A stretch of DNA of 16,021 nucleotides from positions 1 through 16,021 of the forward strand of contig CALKIU010000184.1 of assembly GCA_937995745.1 (NCBI GenBank). The letters run 5' to 3'. The DNA is from an uncultured Bacillaceae bacterium. GTDB lineage: Bacteria; Bacillota; Bacilli; Bacillales; Cytobacillaceae. Position numbers and translations under genes: made by a program. Numbering within the stretch: position 1 is the first letter of the stretch; every line of letters begins with the position of its first letter. A model generated the notes under the pieces. It did no database searches. It was not told where the DNA came from and saw only the letters and a list, made by a program, of their open reading frames with translations. Of the stretch, positions 1 through 6,664 are shown piece by piece.

Positions 1-169
1 GGTCCGGCGTTTTTTTGAAGTTCATGGCGAAAAAAGGTGTCAGGTTATTTATTATCCAAAAAAGGAAATGTTTGAATTGGAAGTTTATCACGACAAGGAC
101 AAGCCGCAGAAATATCAATTTGACAATATTGACATGATCACACTGGAAATATACGATTTAATTCAATGA
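1..169 (+). CDS. ykuJ: YkuJ family protein, 3' end only
   Basis: Partial gene: the window holds the last 55 codons and the stop at 167-169; the start lies outside. The visible residues (RRFFEVHGEK, then a run ending FDNIDMITLEIYDLIQ) match my memory of the C-terminal two thirds of B. subtilis YkuJ, a small protein of about 79 residues with an alpha/beta fold and no established function. The FDNIDM-x-x-EI tail is the most recognisable part. It is followed by darB on the same strand after about 84 bases, an order similar to B. subtilis, where ykuK and ykzF lie between them. No terminator is visible after it, so read-through into darB is possible. Confidence 0.85.
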   Translation, partial: VRRFFEVHGEKRCQVIYYPKKEMFELEVYHDKDKPQKYQFDNIDMITLEIYDLIQ

Positions 170-209
170 TTTTTCTTAATTCTTAATAAAAGCGTTCATG
201 AGAAAACTG

Positions 210-218
210 TGTTAGAAT
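210..218 (+). promoter_or_regulatory. Possible extended -10 promoter for darB
   Basis: TGTTAGAAT (TG at 210-211, TAGAAT at 213-218) is an extended -10 element 36 bases before the darB start. The hexamer at the expected -35 distance (AAGCGT, 190-195) is poor, so the call rests on the extended -10 alone. Confidence 0.35.
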
Positions 219-253
219 AAGATGGAATGAAAACATTTCAGGGAGTTTTCGCC

Positions 254-700
254 ATGAAATTTCTGCACAGTGAAAAATTTTTGGATTTGAAAGCCGGGGA
301 TTTAATGATTCCTTTGGAACGCGTTGCCCATGTTCAAAGCAATAACAGTCTCGAGCACGCATTATTGGTTTTGACAAAGAGCGGCTATACGGCTGTTCCT
401 GTGCTGGATTATCATGATAGGCTGCATGGGCTGATAAGCACCCCTTTGATTATGGAGGCGATTCTCGGACTTGAAAGAATCGAATTCGAAAAACTGGAAA
501 AGATCCGCGTTGAAGAAGTAATGAACAAAAAGATCCCCCGAATCAGACCTGATTCACCGCTCCATCAATATTTGCACCTGTTGGTTGATCATCCTTTTAT
601 TTGCGTGGAAAATGAATCCGGTTTCTTTGAAGGCATTGTCACGAGAAGGGTCGTCCTCGACCTGCTGACAAAGAAATCCTCATTTCCTGCTGAATTGTAA
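254..700 (+). CDS. darB: DarB, c-di-AMP-binding CBS-pair protein
   Basis: A 148-residue cytosolic protein made of two CBS domains (about residues 13-70 and 84-138). It matches B. subtilis DarB (YkuL, 147 aa) along its length, for example LEHALLVLTKSGYTA and GLERIEFEKL. In B. subtilis, apo-DarB stimulates the (p)ppGpp synthetase Rel and pyruvate carboxylase, and c-di-AMP binding releases these partners. A25 and R131, which I recall as residues changed to abolish nucleotide binding, are both present at the same numbers (RVAHV 23-27; TRR 130-132). The start is ATG 254, because GGGAG at 241-245 sits 8 bases before it; an in-frame ATG at 227 lacks a ribosome binding site and would give an N-terminal extension not seen in the family. 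A terminator follows directly, so it is probably transcribed alone or with ykuJ. Confidence 0.93.
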   Translation: MKFLHSEKFLDLKAGDLMIPLERVAHVQSNNSLEHALLVLTKSGYTAVPVLDYHDRLHGLISTPLIMEAILGLERIEFEKLEKIRVEEVMNKKIPRIRPDSPLHQYLHLLVDHPFICVENESGFFEGIVTRRVVLDLLTKKSSFPAEL

Positions 701-708
701 TTCCAGGG

Positions 709-742
709 AAAACCTTGCCGCAACATGCCAGGCAAGGTTTTT
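709..742 (+). terminator. Rho-independent terminator of darB
   Basis: An 11-base-pair stem AAAACCTTGCC (709-719) / GGCAAGGTTTT (731-741) with an 11-base loop and a run of T at its 3' edge, 9 bases after the darB stop. It separates darB from ccpC. Confidence 0.85.
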
Positions 743-820
743 GCATTTGTTGCGTTTTCTTCGTTGTTGTTTGGAATATTAAAATCCGGTGTAAGGCGTC
801 TATACTGGAAAAACGTGAAA

Positions 821-849
821 TGGAAATGTGACGCTTCCTGTACTATATT
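821..849 (+). promoter_or_regulatory. Candidate sigma-A promoter of ccpC
   Basis: TGGAAA (821-826), a 17-base spacer and TATATT (844-849), 35 bases before the ccpC start. The -35 is imperfect. A second, weaker pair is TTAAAA / TATACT with a 17-base spacer ending at 806. I could not see a convincing CcpC operator (ATAA-N7-TTAT). Confidence 0.4.
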
Positions 850-884
850 AAACATAAGAACAGACAGTAAAGAAGGAGTTCGTC

Positions 885-1790
885 ATGTCCACGTTATCAG
901 AATATCGCTTGTTGTCCGTATTGGCAGAAGAAATGAATATGCGCAAAGCGGCCGAAAGGTTGTTTGTCTCCCAGCCGGCATTGTCCCAGCGGCTGCAAAA
1001 TATTGAAAAAGAATGGGGAGTGCAGCTTTTCATCCGCTCGCAGAAAGGACTGACATTGACTCCGGCGGGGGAGTTGGTGATTTCGTTTGTAAACCAAGTT
1101 TTGGCCATGGAGGAAAAGGTCAAAGAATCGATTAACGCCTTGAATAAAGAAGTATATGGAACGTTAAAAATTGCCGTGGCGTCCATCGTCGGACAAAACT
1201 GGCTTCCGAAAGTGCTGAAAAAATACATCGAACGTTATCCGAACGTAAAAATATCCCTCATTACCGGATGGAGCAGTGAAATTTTGAAAGCTTTATATGC
1301 CGATGAAGTCCATGTCGGCATTATCCGCGGAAATCCGGACTGGAAAGGAATCAAAATCCATTTATTTGAAGATCATTTATACTTGGTAGACAAAGAAATC
1401 ACATCGCCAGAGCAAGTGTTGGTCACGGAACGGCCGTTTATTCAATTTAAAAGCGATTCTAATTATTACCAGGAAATTCAAGAATGGTGGCATCGCAAAT
1501 TCCAAATCCCTCCAAAGAGAACGGTTGTTGTCGATCAAATTGAGACGTGCAAGCAAATGGCCTTTAACGGCATCGGCTATGCCATTTTGCCGGAAATTAC
1601 TCTTCAAGGCGGGGAACAGGATATATTCAAGCTCCCTTTGGTGGATGAACAAGGCAATCCGTTAAAGCGGGACACATGGCTGCTAGGGTATGAATCGGCT
1701 TTTAAATTGAAGCAGGTTCAGGCATTTAGCGATTTGGTAAAAGAACATATAACTGAAGAGGAAAAGAACAGACCGATACAGGATGAATAA
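885..1790 (+). CDS. ccpC: CcpC, LysR-type regulator of citrate-cycle genes
   Basis: A 301-residue LysR-type regulator. The N-terminal winged helix-turn-helix (about residues 1-60) contains RKAAERLFVSQPALSQRL followed by IRSQKGLTLTPAGE, almost the same as B. subtilis CcpC. The effector-binding region (about 90-290) carries further CcpC stretches: ISLITGWSSE, VHVGIIRGNP, VDQIETCKQMA and RDTWLLGYE. In Bacillus and Listeria, CcpC senses citrate and represses citB and citZ, linking it to the same carbon flow as the PDH operon further along. Start ATG 885 has AAGGAG 9 bases upstream. Transcription comes from its own intergenic region after the darB terminator. CcpC of B. subtilis is 293 residues; the extra C-terminal tail here is charged and probably disordered. 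Confidence 0.93.
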   Translation: MSTLSEYRLLSVLAEEMNMRKAAERLFVSQPALSQRLQNIEKEWGVQLFIRSQKGLTLTPAGELVISFVNQVLAMEEKVKESINALNKEVYGTLKIAVASIVGQNWLPKVLKKYIERYPNVKISLITGWSSEILKALYADEVHVGIIRGNPDWKGIKIHLFEDHLYLVDKEITSPEQVLVTERPFIQFKSDSNYYQEIQEWWHRKFQIPPKRTVVVDQIETCKQMAFNGIGYAILPEITLQGGEQDIFKLPLVDEQGNPLKRDTWLLGYESAFKLKQVQAFSDLVKEHITEEEKNRPIQDE

Positions 1791-1815
1791 CATCTCCTTT
1801 TTCTTCCCATCGATT

Positions 1816-1843
1816 TTGCCGTTTTTTGTTTTCGTGGTATATT
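1816..1843 (+). promoter_or_regulatory. Candidate sigma-A promoter of ktrC
   Basis: TTGCCG (1816-1821), a 16-base spacer and TATATT (1838-1843), 34 bases before the GTG start of ktrC; TATTAT two bases further gives an 18-base spacer. There is no terminator between ccpC and this promoter, so read-through from ccpC is also possible. Confidence 0.55.
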
Positions 1844-1877
1844 ATGGATGTATCTTTTCTGATTCGGGGGAATTTTT

Positions 1878-2564
1878 GTGAGTAAATCATTTGCAGTAAT
1901 TGGATTAGGCAGTTTTGGAGGCAGCATTGTCCGAGAATTGGTCGCCCAAGGAATGGATGTGCTCGCCATAGATATAAAGGAAGAGCGGGTAAATGAGTAC
2001 GCATCCATCGCAACCCATGCCGTCATTGGGGATACAACAGATGAAAAAGTATTGAAAAGCCTGGGAATCGGCAATTTTGACCATGTAATTGTCGCCATCG
2101 GCAATGATATTCAAGCAAGCATCTTAACGACCATCATTTTAAAAGAGCTCGGCGTAAAAAATGTTGTTGCCAAATCTTTGAGTGAGTATCATGAAAAAGT
2201 TTTATTGAAGATTGGCGCCGACAGGGTTGTTCATCCGGAAAGGGACATGGGAAAAAGGTTGGCACTTAATTTGGTGTACGACAATGTTCTTGACTATTTG
2301 GAGCTTTCCGACCGGCACAGTATTGTTGAAATTGTTGCCCGGAAACCGTTGGCGGGGAACTCGATTGTCGATTTGAACATACGGGCGAGATATGGAATAA
2401 CGATCGTCGCCATTAAAAGGGAGAACGATTTGATCGTTTCTCCGAAAGCGGAAGAAATGATTTTGGAAAATGATGTTCTCATTGTAATAGGCGCTGATGA
2501 CGATATAGCCCGTTTTGAAAAGAAAATGATTAGTTTAGCCGGAAGGAAAGGAACGGAAAATTAA
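1878..2564 (+). CDS. ktrC: KtrC, cytosolic RCK/TrkA-type potassium channel regulator
   Basis: A 228-residue RCK protein that gates the KtrD (or KtrB) potassium channel at the membrane's inner face. The N-terminal Rossmann domain begins with GLGSFGGS (residues 9-16, the GxGxxGxS nucleotide-binding loop), followed by an acidic strand end (LAIDIKEERV). The C-terminal RCK_C domain (about 135-220) binds c-di-AMP in KtrC/KtrA relatives. Long identical stretches with B. subtilis KtrC include HAVIGD, NFDHVIVAIG, QASILTTIILKELGV and LDYLELSDRHS. The start is GTG 1878, set by GGGGGAA (1866-1872) and by the family N-terminus. No channel subunit gene lies in the window; in B. subtilis ktrD is also unlinked. 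It ends 9 bases before a strong terminator. Confidence 0.93.
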   Translation: MSKSFAVIGLGSFGGSIVRELVAQGMDVLAIDIKEERVNEYASIATHAVIGDTTDEKVLKSLGIGNFDHVIVAIGNDIQASILTTIILKELGVKNVVAKSLSEYHEKVLLKIGADRVVHPERDMGKRLALNLVYDNVLDYLELSDRHSIVEIVARKPLAGNSIVDLNIRARYGITIVAIKRENDLIVSPKAEEMILENDVLIVIGADDDIARFEKKMISLAGRKGTEN

Positions 2565-2573
2565 TACTGAAGC

Positions 2574-2609
2574 AAAAAGGGTCGTCCAATGAATGGACGA
2601 CCCTTTTTT
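2574..2609. terminator. Strong bidirectional terminator between ktrC and rnjA
   Basis: A perfect 15-base-pair stem: five A, then GGGTCGTCCA (2579-2588), loop ATGAA, then TGGACGACCC (2594-2603) and six T. The A-run before the stem becomes a T-run on the other strand, so it can also stop the convergent rnjA transcript. Confidence 0.92.
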
Positions 2610-2638
2610 CCGTAAAAATATTTATGTAAAGGTACTAG

Positions 2639-2772
2639 CCCATCCGGAAAATACCATCGGGATGGGAATGAAATGAACCGGGCCGGCCCGGGATTGTTGC
2701 TAAAATGCCACATCGACCCGAGGGGGCGATGTGTCTCCGTAAAAGCCCCCGGGCAGAAACGCTTTTGCCCGG
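2639..2772. other. Cluster of GC-rich hairpins downstream of rnjA
   Basis: Four inverted repeats lie in 134 bases: CCCATCC (2639-2645) / GGATGGG (2660-2666); the 14-base perfect palindrome CCGGGCCGGCCCGG (2678-2691); CACATCG (2709-2715) / CGATGTG (2727-2733); and CCGGGCA (2749-2755) / TGCCCGG (2766-2772). The last sits 5 bases from the rnjA stop and, read on the - strand, is followed by GGGCTTTT, so it is probably the proximal rnjA terminator. GGGGGC (2722-2727) can also pair with GCCCCC (2745-2750), which would compete with its neighbours. No ORF is seen here. Confidence 0.6.
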
Positions 2773-2776
2773 TTGT

Positions 2777-4444
2777 TTAAATTTCCATGATGATCGGTAA
2801 AATCATTGGACGGCGTTTTGTCCTTTCATAAAGAAATGGAGCGAGCGTTTCCGTAATTTCGTTCTTAATTTCTGACCACTGGCTTGTTCTTCTTTCCATC
2901 ACTTTGTTTAAATGTTTCGCGATGAGATTTTGTGCTTCGTTAATTAAATCTTCCGACTCCCTCATATAAACAAACCCGCGGGAAATGATATCAGGTCCGG
3001 CGGCAATTTTGAATTCTTTCATATTAATGCTGACAACAACCACGACCAATCCTTCTTCAGAAAGGATGCGGCGGTCTCTGAGAACAATATTTCCTATGTC
3101 ACCCACGCCGCTTCCGTCAATGTAGACATTTCCGGAAGGAATTTTACCGGCAATGCGGGCCGATTTTTCACTGAGGGCCAATACTTCGCCGTTATCCATT
3201 ATGAAACAGTTTTCCTCTTTTACTCCACAATCGACGGCCAATTTCATGTGCATTTTTTGCATTCGGTATTCACCGTGCACGGGTACAAAAAACTTCGGTT
3301 TCATTAAGCGGAGCATCAATTTTTGCTCTTCTTGGCCGCCGTGTCCGGATGTGTGGATGTCACTGACTTTTCCGTGAATGACATCTGCTCCCGCCCGGAA
3401 CAGCATGTTAATCGTCCTGCTGACACTGATTGTGTTTCCAGGAATCGGGGAGGATGAAAAGACAACGGTATCTCCGGGAATGATTTGAATCTGCCGGTGC
3501 GTGCCGTTGGCGATTCTTGAAAGGGCGGCCATCGGTTCACCCTGGCTTCCCGTGCACAAAATGGTCACTTTGTTGGCAGGAAGGCGGTTAATCGCTTGGG
3601 CATCAACAAATGTGTCTTTTGGAGCCCTGATGTAACCCAATTCTTGGCCTATTTCAATGGCCGCCTCCATACTTCTTCCGAACACGGCAATTTTTCTGCC
3701 CGTTTGCACGGCCGCTTCCGTCACTTGTTGCAGACGGTGAATATTGGAGGCGAAAGTGGCAAAAATAATGCGTCCATCCACCTTTCTGAAGATGTCGTGG
3801 ATGTTTTCTCCCACTTTCCGTTCCGACATGGTAAATTCAGGCACTTCACTGTTTGTGCTGTCTGACAACAGGCATAGAACGCCTTCTTTTCCGATTTCAG
3901 CCATTTTTGTTAAATTGGCCGGTTTCCCAACCGGGGTGAAATCAAATTTAAAATCTCCGGTATGGACGATTAATCCGGGAGGAGTTTTCACGACAATGCC
4001 GTAAGAATCCGGAATGCTGTGGGTTGTCCGAAAGAAAGAGACGGAAGTTTTTCTGAATTTGATTACGTCCTCTTCTTGGATTTCAATCAGTTTTGCTTGT
4101 CTCAACAATCCGTGCTCTTCCAATTTTTTGCGGATCAAACCAATGGCGAGTTTTCCGCCATATATTGGTACGTTCACTTCCCGCAATAAATAAGGAATGC
4201 CGCCGATGTGGTCTTCATGTCCGTGCGTGACAAACAGGCCTTTTACCTTCTCTTTGTTCTTAATCAAGTAAGAGTAGTCCGGAATGACATAGTCGATGCC
4301 GAGCAGTTCGTCTTCAGGGAATTTTATTCCCGCATCGATGACGATGATCTCGTCCTGGAATTGCACTACGTAAGTATTCTTGCCGATTTCACCCAATCCG
4401 CCCAAGGCAAATACGGCAACTTCATTATTTTTTACGAATTTCAT
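2777..4444 (-). CDS. rnjA: Ribonuclease J1
   Basis: A 555-residue enzyme, the same length as B. subtilis RNase J1: a metallo-beta-lactamase/beta-CASP ribonuclease with 5'-3' exonuclease and endonuclease activity, central to mRNA decay and 16S rRNA 5' maturation. The zinc-binding motif HGHEDH is at residues 74-79, followed by TTHSIPDS (H near 142), TGDFKFD (D near 164) and the beta-CASP part with the GSQGEP and HTSGHG motifs. The C-terminal domain ends in a basic RTKRRPMILP segment. It is translationally coupled to rpoY: its ATG (4444-4442) overlaps the rpoY stop in an ATGA. It has no obvious promoter of its own. It converges on ktrC, with terminators between. Confidence 0.97.
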   Translation of the reverse strand: MKFVKNNEVAVFALGGLGEIGKNTYVVQFQDEIIVIDAGIKFPEDELLGIDYVIPDYSYLIKNKEKVKGLFVTHGHEDHIGGIPYLLREVNVPIYGGKLAIGLIRKKLEEHGLLRQAKLIEIQEEDVIKFRKTSVSFFRTTHSIPDSYGIVVKTPPGLIVHTGDFKFDFTPVGKPANLTKMAEIGKEGVLCLLSDSTNSEVPEFTMSERKVGENIHDIFRKVDGRIIFATFASNIHRLQQVTEAAVQTGRKIAVFGRSMEAAIEIGQELGYIRAPKDTFVDAQAINRLPANKVTILCTGSQGEPMAALSRIANGTHRQIQIIPGDTVVFSSSPIPGNTISVSRTINMLFRAGADVIHGKVSDIHTSGHGGQEEQKLMLRLMKPKFFVPVHGEYRMQKMHMKLAVDCGVKEENCFIMDNGEVLALSEKSARIAGKIPSGNVYIDGSGVGDIGNIVLRDRRILSEEGLVVVVVSINMKEFKIAAGPDIISRGFVYMRESEDLINEAQNLIAKHLNKVMERRTSQWSEIKNEITETLAPFLYERTKRRPMILPIIMEI

Positions 4445-4662
4445 AAATCACTGATCTCCAATACTTTGTAATTTGGGTTATGTTTTTTTTCGTATTCTAA
4501 ATATGCTCCTTCAATGGGCGTAATAAACTCGATATTATATGACAGATCTTCAAGTTTTCTCCGGACGTCCCTTTCTGAATCGGCCTGTACAAATAATGTC
4601 TTTGTGTTTTCTCTCACGGGTATGTCATTGATGTTTTCTTGGTAATAAACCTTAAAAATCAT
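4441..4662 (-). CDS. rpoY: RNA polymerase epsilon subunit RpoY
   Basis: A 73-residue protein matching the Firmicutes RpoY (YkzG, DUF1447) family, a small accessory subunit that binds near the RNA polymerase active-site jaw. Recognisable parts are MIFKVYYQE at the start, the basic helix RDVRRKLEDL, and the C-terminal EGAYLEYEKK with KVLEISDL. The start is the ATG at 4662-4660, preceded on the - strand by AAAAGGAGAGAAGTCC; the frame stays open upstream to 4794 but that part has no ribosome binding site and lies outside the family's length. It is the first gene of the rpoY-rnjA pair, a nearly universal arrangement in Bacilli. About 200 bases of untranslated DNA separate it from the short ORF at 4865-4936. 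The only promoter pair I saw near it, TTGCGA with TAAATT 18 bases on, is weak and overlaps the hairpin. Confidence 0.95.
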   Translation of the reverse strand: MIFKVYYQENINDIPVRENTKTLFVQADSERDVRRKLEDLSYNIEFITPIEGAYLEYEKKHNPNYKVLEISDL

Positions 4663-4809
4663 GGACTTCTCTCCTTTTCTTCGTATTTTTATGTTATGTA
4701 TTTTTTTCTTTGCAAAAGATCTATCTGAAAACTGTGCATTTTCTTCCCGAATGAATGCAAAAAAAATTTCCCGTCCCGTTAAACATATATACAATTTACA
4801 ACAAGGAAG

Positions 4810-4835
4810 GAGCCCTTCGCAAGTAGGAAGGGCTC
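4810..4835 (-). terminator. Hairpin between the short basic ORF and rpoY
   Basis: A perfect 9-base-pair inverted repeat GAGCCCTTC (4810-4818) / GAAGGGCTC (4827-4835) with an 8-base loop. Read on the - strand it is followed by CTTCCTTGTTGT, T-rich but without a clean T-run. It may be a weak terminator for the ORF at 4865-4936 or an attenuator in the leader of rpoY-rnjA. On the + strand nothing resembling a T-tract follows, so - strand use is more likely. Confidence 0.45.
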
Positions 4836-4864
4836 GTGAACGTCAAAAATGACAGTTATTTTCC

Positions 4865-4936
4865 TTAAGCAATTGATTTTTTGCGCAGCAGGTCTCTCCA
4901 CTGTTTAATAAGCTTTTTTCTAAGCTTTTTTAACAT
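4865..4936 (-). CDS. Candidate 23-residue strongly basic peptide
   Basis: A short ORF, ATG 4936-4934 to TAA 4867-4865, encoding a peptide that starts MLKKLRKKLIKQWRDLL and ends RKKSIA. I do not recognise it. It has ten Lys/Arg and one Asp; hydrophobic residues 2, 5, 9, 13, 16 and 17 fall 3-4 apart, so a helix would be amphipathic with a heavily cationic face. Support for translation is AGGAGG followed after AGA by TGATCC, which together mimic the complement of the 16S rRNA 3' end, although the start lies rather far (12 bases) from AGGAGG. A perfect TATAAT -10 lies just upstream and a hairpin downstream. It could be a membrane-active peptide, a leader peptide for rpoY-rnjA, or spurious. Homology cannot be judged from sequence alone. 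Confidence 0.5.
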   Translation of the reverse strand: MLKKLRKKLIKQWRDLLRKKSIA

Positions 4937-4961
4937 CGTGGATCATCTCCTCCTACAAAAT

Positions 4962-4967
4962 ATTATA
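4962..4967 (-). promoter_or_regulatory. Consensus -10 box upstream of the short basic ORF
   Basis: TATAAT read on the - strand. The matching -35 at 16-18 bases is weak (TTTATT or CTTTAT). Transcription would begin near 4954, giving an untranslated leader of only about 18 bases that starts at the ribosome binding site AGGAGG. Confidence 0.45.
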
Positions 4968-5025
4968 CGATATTTGCCATTAAAATAAAGACGGGCATGC
5001 TGGTAATATTGCCTGATTTTTTCTT

Positions 5026-5065
5026 GCCGTTTCAAATTGGTTTTATTTTTATTATATGAAACGGC
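5026..5065. repeat. Perfect inverted repeat, possible operator
   Basis: GCCGTTTCA (5026-5034) and TGAAACGGC (5057-5065), a 9-base perfect dyad around a 22-base AT-only-like centre. The arms overlap a weak + strand promoter-like pair (TTTCAA at 5030-5035, TATATG at 5053-5058, 17-base spacer), so it could be an operator for ykrA, or a hairpin insulating the divergent short ORF. A TTGACA at 5126-5131 is a better -35 but has no good -10 partner. Confidence 0.35.
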
Positions 5066-5212
5066 GGACATATATTTCGTGGATGAAAATGACATTCATT
5101 CCGGCAAAAACCGGATTTTGCGTTATTGACAATTCGGTGCCGGTTTCGGTACGGTTGAATAGCAGCATAAAAAATGCGTCAGTGAACCAAATGATGAAGG
5201 AGTTCGGTAGAT

Positions 5213-5980
5213 GTGCGAAAAATCGTCTTTTTTGATATAGATGGAACATTACTGGATGAGAACAAAAATTTGCCTCCAAAAACTAAAGAAGCCGTCCAAA
5301 AACTTAGGGAATCGGGCGTTTATGTGGCAATAGCCACCGGAAGGGCTCCGTTTATGTTTGAGGATTTGCGCAAACTTCTCGGCATAAATACATATGTGGC
5401 TTTCAACGGCCAATATGTTGTTTTTGAAAACCGTCTGGTTTACGCCAACCCGTTGGATAAAGAAGAATTGGCAAAGCTTTTATCCAAAAGCCGTAAAAAG
5501 GGTCATCCTCTTGTGTTTATGGACGAAAAAACAATGAAAAGCACCGTTTCTTACAACCGTTTTATTAAAGACAGTCTGGCAAGCCTTCATTTTCCCCATC
5601 CGGAAAAAGATGAGAGCTACTATTTAAGAAGGGACATTTATCAGACGTTGTTATTTTGTGAAGAAGCAGAGGAAGAATATTATTATGCTTTCAAGAATTT
5701 TCGCTTTGTCCGTTGGCATCCCTACAGTGTGGATATATTGCCGCACGGCGGGTCAAAAGCGGAGGGAATAAAGAAGCTCATCAACAAACTTGGTTTTCAG
5801 ATGGAAGATGTCTATGCTTTCGGCGACGGTTTGAATGATATGGAAATGCTCGGTGAAGTCGGCACGGGCGTGGCTATGGGAAACGCACCCGATGCGGTTA
5901 AAAAGAAAGCTGTTTATGTGACGAAAAGCGTTTCGGACAATGGAATATGGCACGGGTTAAAAGAGCTGAAGTTGATTTAA
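5213..5980 (+). CDS. ykrA: Cof-type HAD-IIB family phosphatase YkrA
   Basis: A 255-residue haloacid dehalogenase superfamily phosphatase of the Cof/YkrA group. Motif I is FFDIDGTLLDE with the nucleophile D8 and acid/base D10; motif II is ATGRAP; motif III is the Lys in HGGSKAEGI; motif IV is FGDGLNDMEML (D205 and D209). The type IIB cap lies between motifs II and III. It matches B. subtilis YkrA closely (SFNGQYVVF-like, GRDIYQ-like, LPHGGSKA). Relatives dephosphorylate sugar phosphates or similar small molecules; the substrate of YkrA is not known to me. The start is GTG 5213, 10 bases after AAGGAG (5197-5202). It converges on def and shares a terminator region with it. Confidence 0.93.
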   Translation: MRKIVFFDIDGTLLDENKNLPPKTKEAVQKLRESGVYVAIATGRAPFMFEDLRKLLGINTYVAFNGQYVVFENRLVYANPLDKEELAKLLSKSRKKGHPLVFMDEKTMKSTVSYNRFIKDSLASLHFPHPEKDESYYLRRDIYQTLLFCEEAEEEYYYAFKNFRFVRWHPYSVDILPHGGSKAEGIKKLINKLGFQMEDVYAFGDGLNDMEMLGEVGTGVAMGNAPDAVKKKAVYVTKSVSDNGIWHGLKELKLI

Positions 5981-6011
5981 AAACCGGGCAATTCTGTCCT
6001 TTAAAGAACGA

Positions 6012-6045
6012 TCCCGGCCGGTTTGCCGCCGGGACAATTCTTTTA
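6012..6045. terminator. Shared terminator between ykrA and def
   Basis: Stem TCCCGGC (6012-6018) / GCCGGGA (6028-6034) with a 9-base loop. On the + strand ACAATTCTTTTAATT follows; on the - strand TCGTTCTTTAAAGG follows the stem. Both tails are only moderately T-rich. The hairpin sits 8 bases beyond the def stop and 31 bases after the ykrA stop. Confidence 0.6.
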
Positions 6046-6606
6046 ATTGTTGTTTCCGCCGATGGGAACGGCATTTTCTATGGGTGCGAAGGGATCTTCT
6101 TTGTTGATATGGTCATAGAACATGATTCCGTTCAGATGGTCGATTTCGTGTTGGAAGATGACGGCAATATAACCGCGCAGCCTCAGTTTTACGTCATTTC
6201 CGTCAAGATCAGTGCCTGTCACTGTAATCCTTGCGTATCTCGGTACATATCCGGGAATGTCTCTGTCCACGGATAAACAGCCTTCTCCCTGAACTAAATA
6301 AGTTTTTTCCACGGAGTGGCTGACGATTTTCGGATTAAACAAGGCATAGCTATGCTGTTTCCCTTTTTCATCCTTCGCATGAACGGCGATCATTCGTTTT
6401 GAAACATTAATTTGCGGAGCAGCCAATCCAACTGCCGGACGAAGCCCTTTTTCTTTGGATATTTTTTCATCTTGACTGTTAATGACAAATTCGAGCATGC
6501 TTTTTAAAATGGCTTTATCTTCATCGGACGGCGGCAACGGCACTTCTTCAGCCACCTTGCGCAATGTCGGATGGGGGTCGCGGATAATATCATCCATTGT
6601 CAACAA
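6043..6606 (-). CDS. def: Peptide deformylase (DefB/YkrB type)
   Basis: A 187-residue metalloenzyme that removes the N-formyl group from nascent proteins at the ribosome. Motif 1 is AVGLAAPQ (58-65), motif 2 EGCLSVD (108-114, metal ligand C110) and motif 3 HEIDH (153-157, ligands H153 and H157, catalytic E154). Motif 1 has Ala58 where GxGLAAxQ usually has Gly. The insertions and the C-terminal FYDHINKEDPF match the type 2 enzyme of Gram-positive bacteria (B. subtilis YkrB, 184 aa). The start is TTG 6606, because AAGGAG lies 9 bases before it and the family begins M-(I/L)-T-M; the ATG three codons on would be 17 bases from the ribosome binding site. Transcribed alone, convergent with ykrA. Confidence 0.95.
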   Translation of the reverse strand: MLTMDDIIRDPHPTLRKVAEEVPLPPSDEDKAILKSMLEFVINSQDEKISKEKGLRPAVGLAAPQINVSKRMIAVHAKDEKGKQHSYALFNPKIVSHSVEKTYLVQGEGCLSVDRDIPGYVPRYARITVTGTDLDGNDVKLRLRGYIAVIFQHEIDHLNGIMFYDHINKEDPFAPIENAVPIGGNNN

Positions 6607-6635
6607 GGACCTTCACTCCTTCAATCTCTGTATAC

Positions 6636-6664
6636 AATATACAATTCAATATGTTCTTTGTGAA
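6636..6664 (-). promoter_or_regulatory. Sigma-A promoter of def
   Basis: On the - strand TTCACA (6664-6659), a 17-base spacer and TATATT (6641-6636), 29 bases before the TTG start of def. Good fit in sequence and spacing. Confidence 0.65.

Noticed and set aside
725..1006. + strand open frame crossing the darB terminator and the start of ccpC
   Set aside because: Starts inside the terminator loop, overlaps ccpC in another frame and lacks a ribosome binding site.
4690..4700. TATGTTATGTA as a CcpN box before rpoY
   Set aside because: One mismatch at an invariant position, in a very AT-rich stretch; likely chance, and useful as a warning about single-mismatch matches.
4663..4794. Upstream in-frame extension of rpoY
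   Set aside because: The family length and the strong AAAAGGAG before the ATG at 4662 fix the start; the extension has no ribosome binding site.
4810..4835. The hairpin as a definite rho-independent terminator
   Set aside because: No uninterrupted T-run follows on either strand, so it is listed only at low confidence.
5056..5235. A + strand open frame of 59 codons upstream of and overlapping the ykrA start
   Set aside because: No ribosome binding site before any of its ATG codons, it begins inside the inverted repeat and overlaps a well-supported gene; no recognisable protein.
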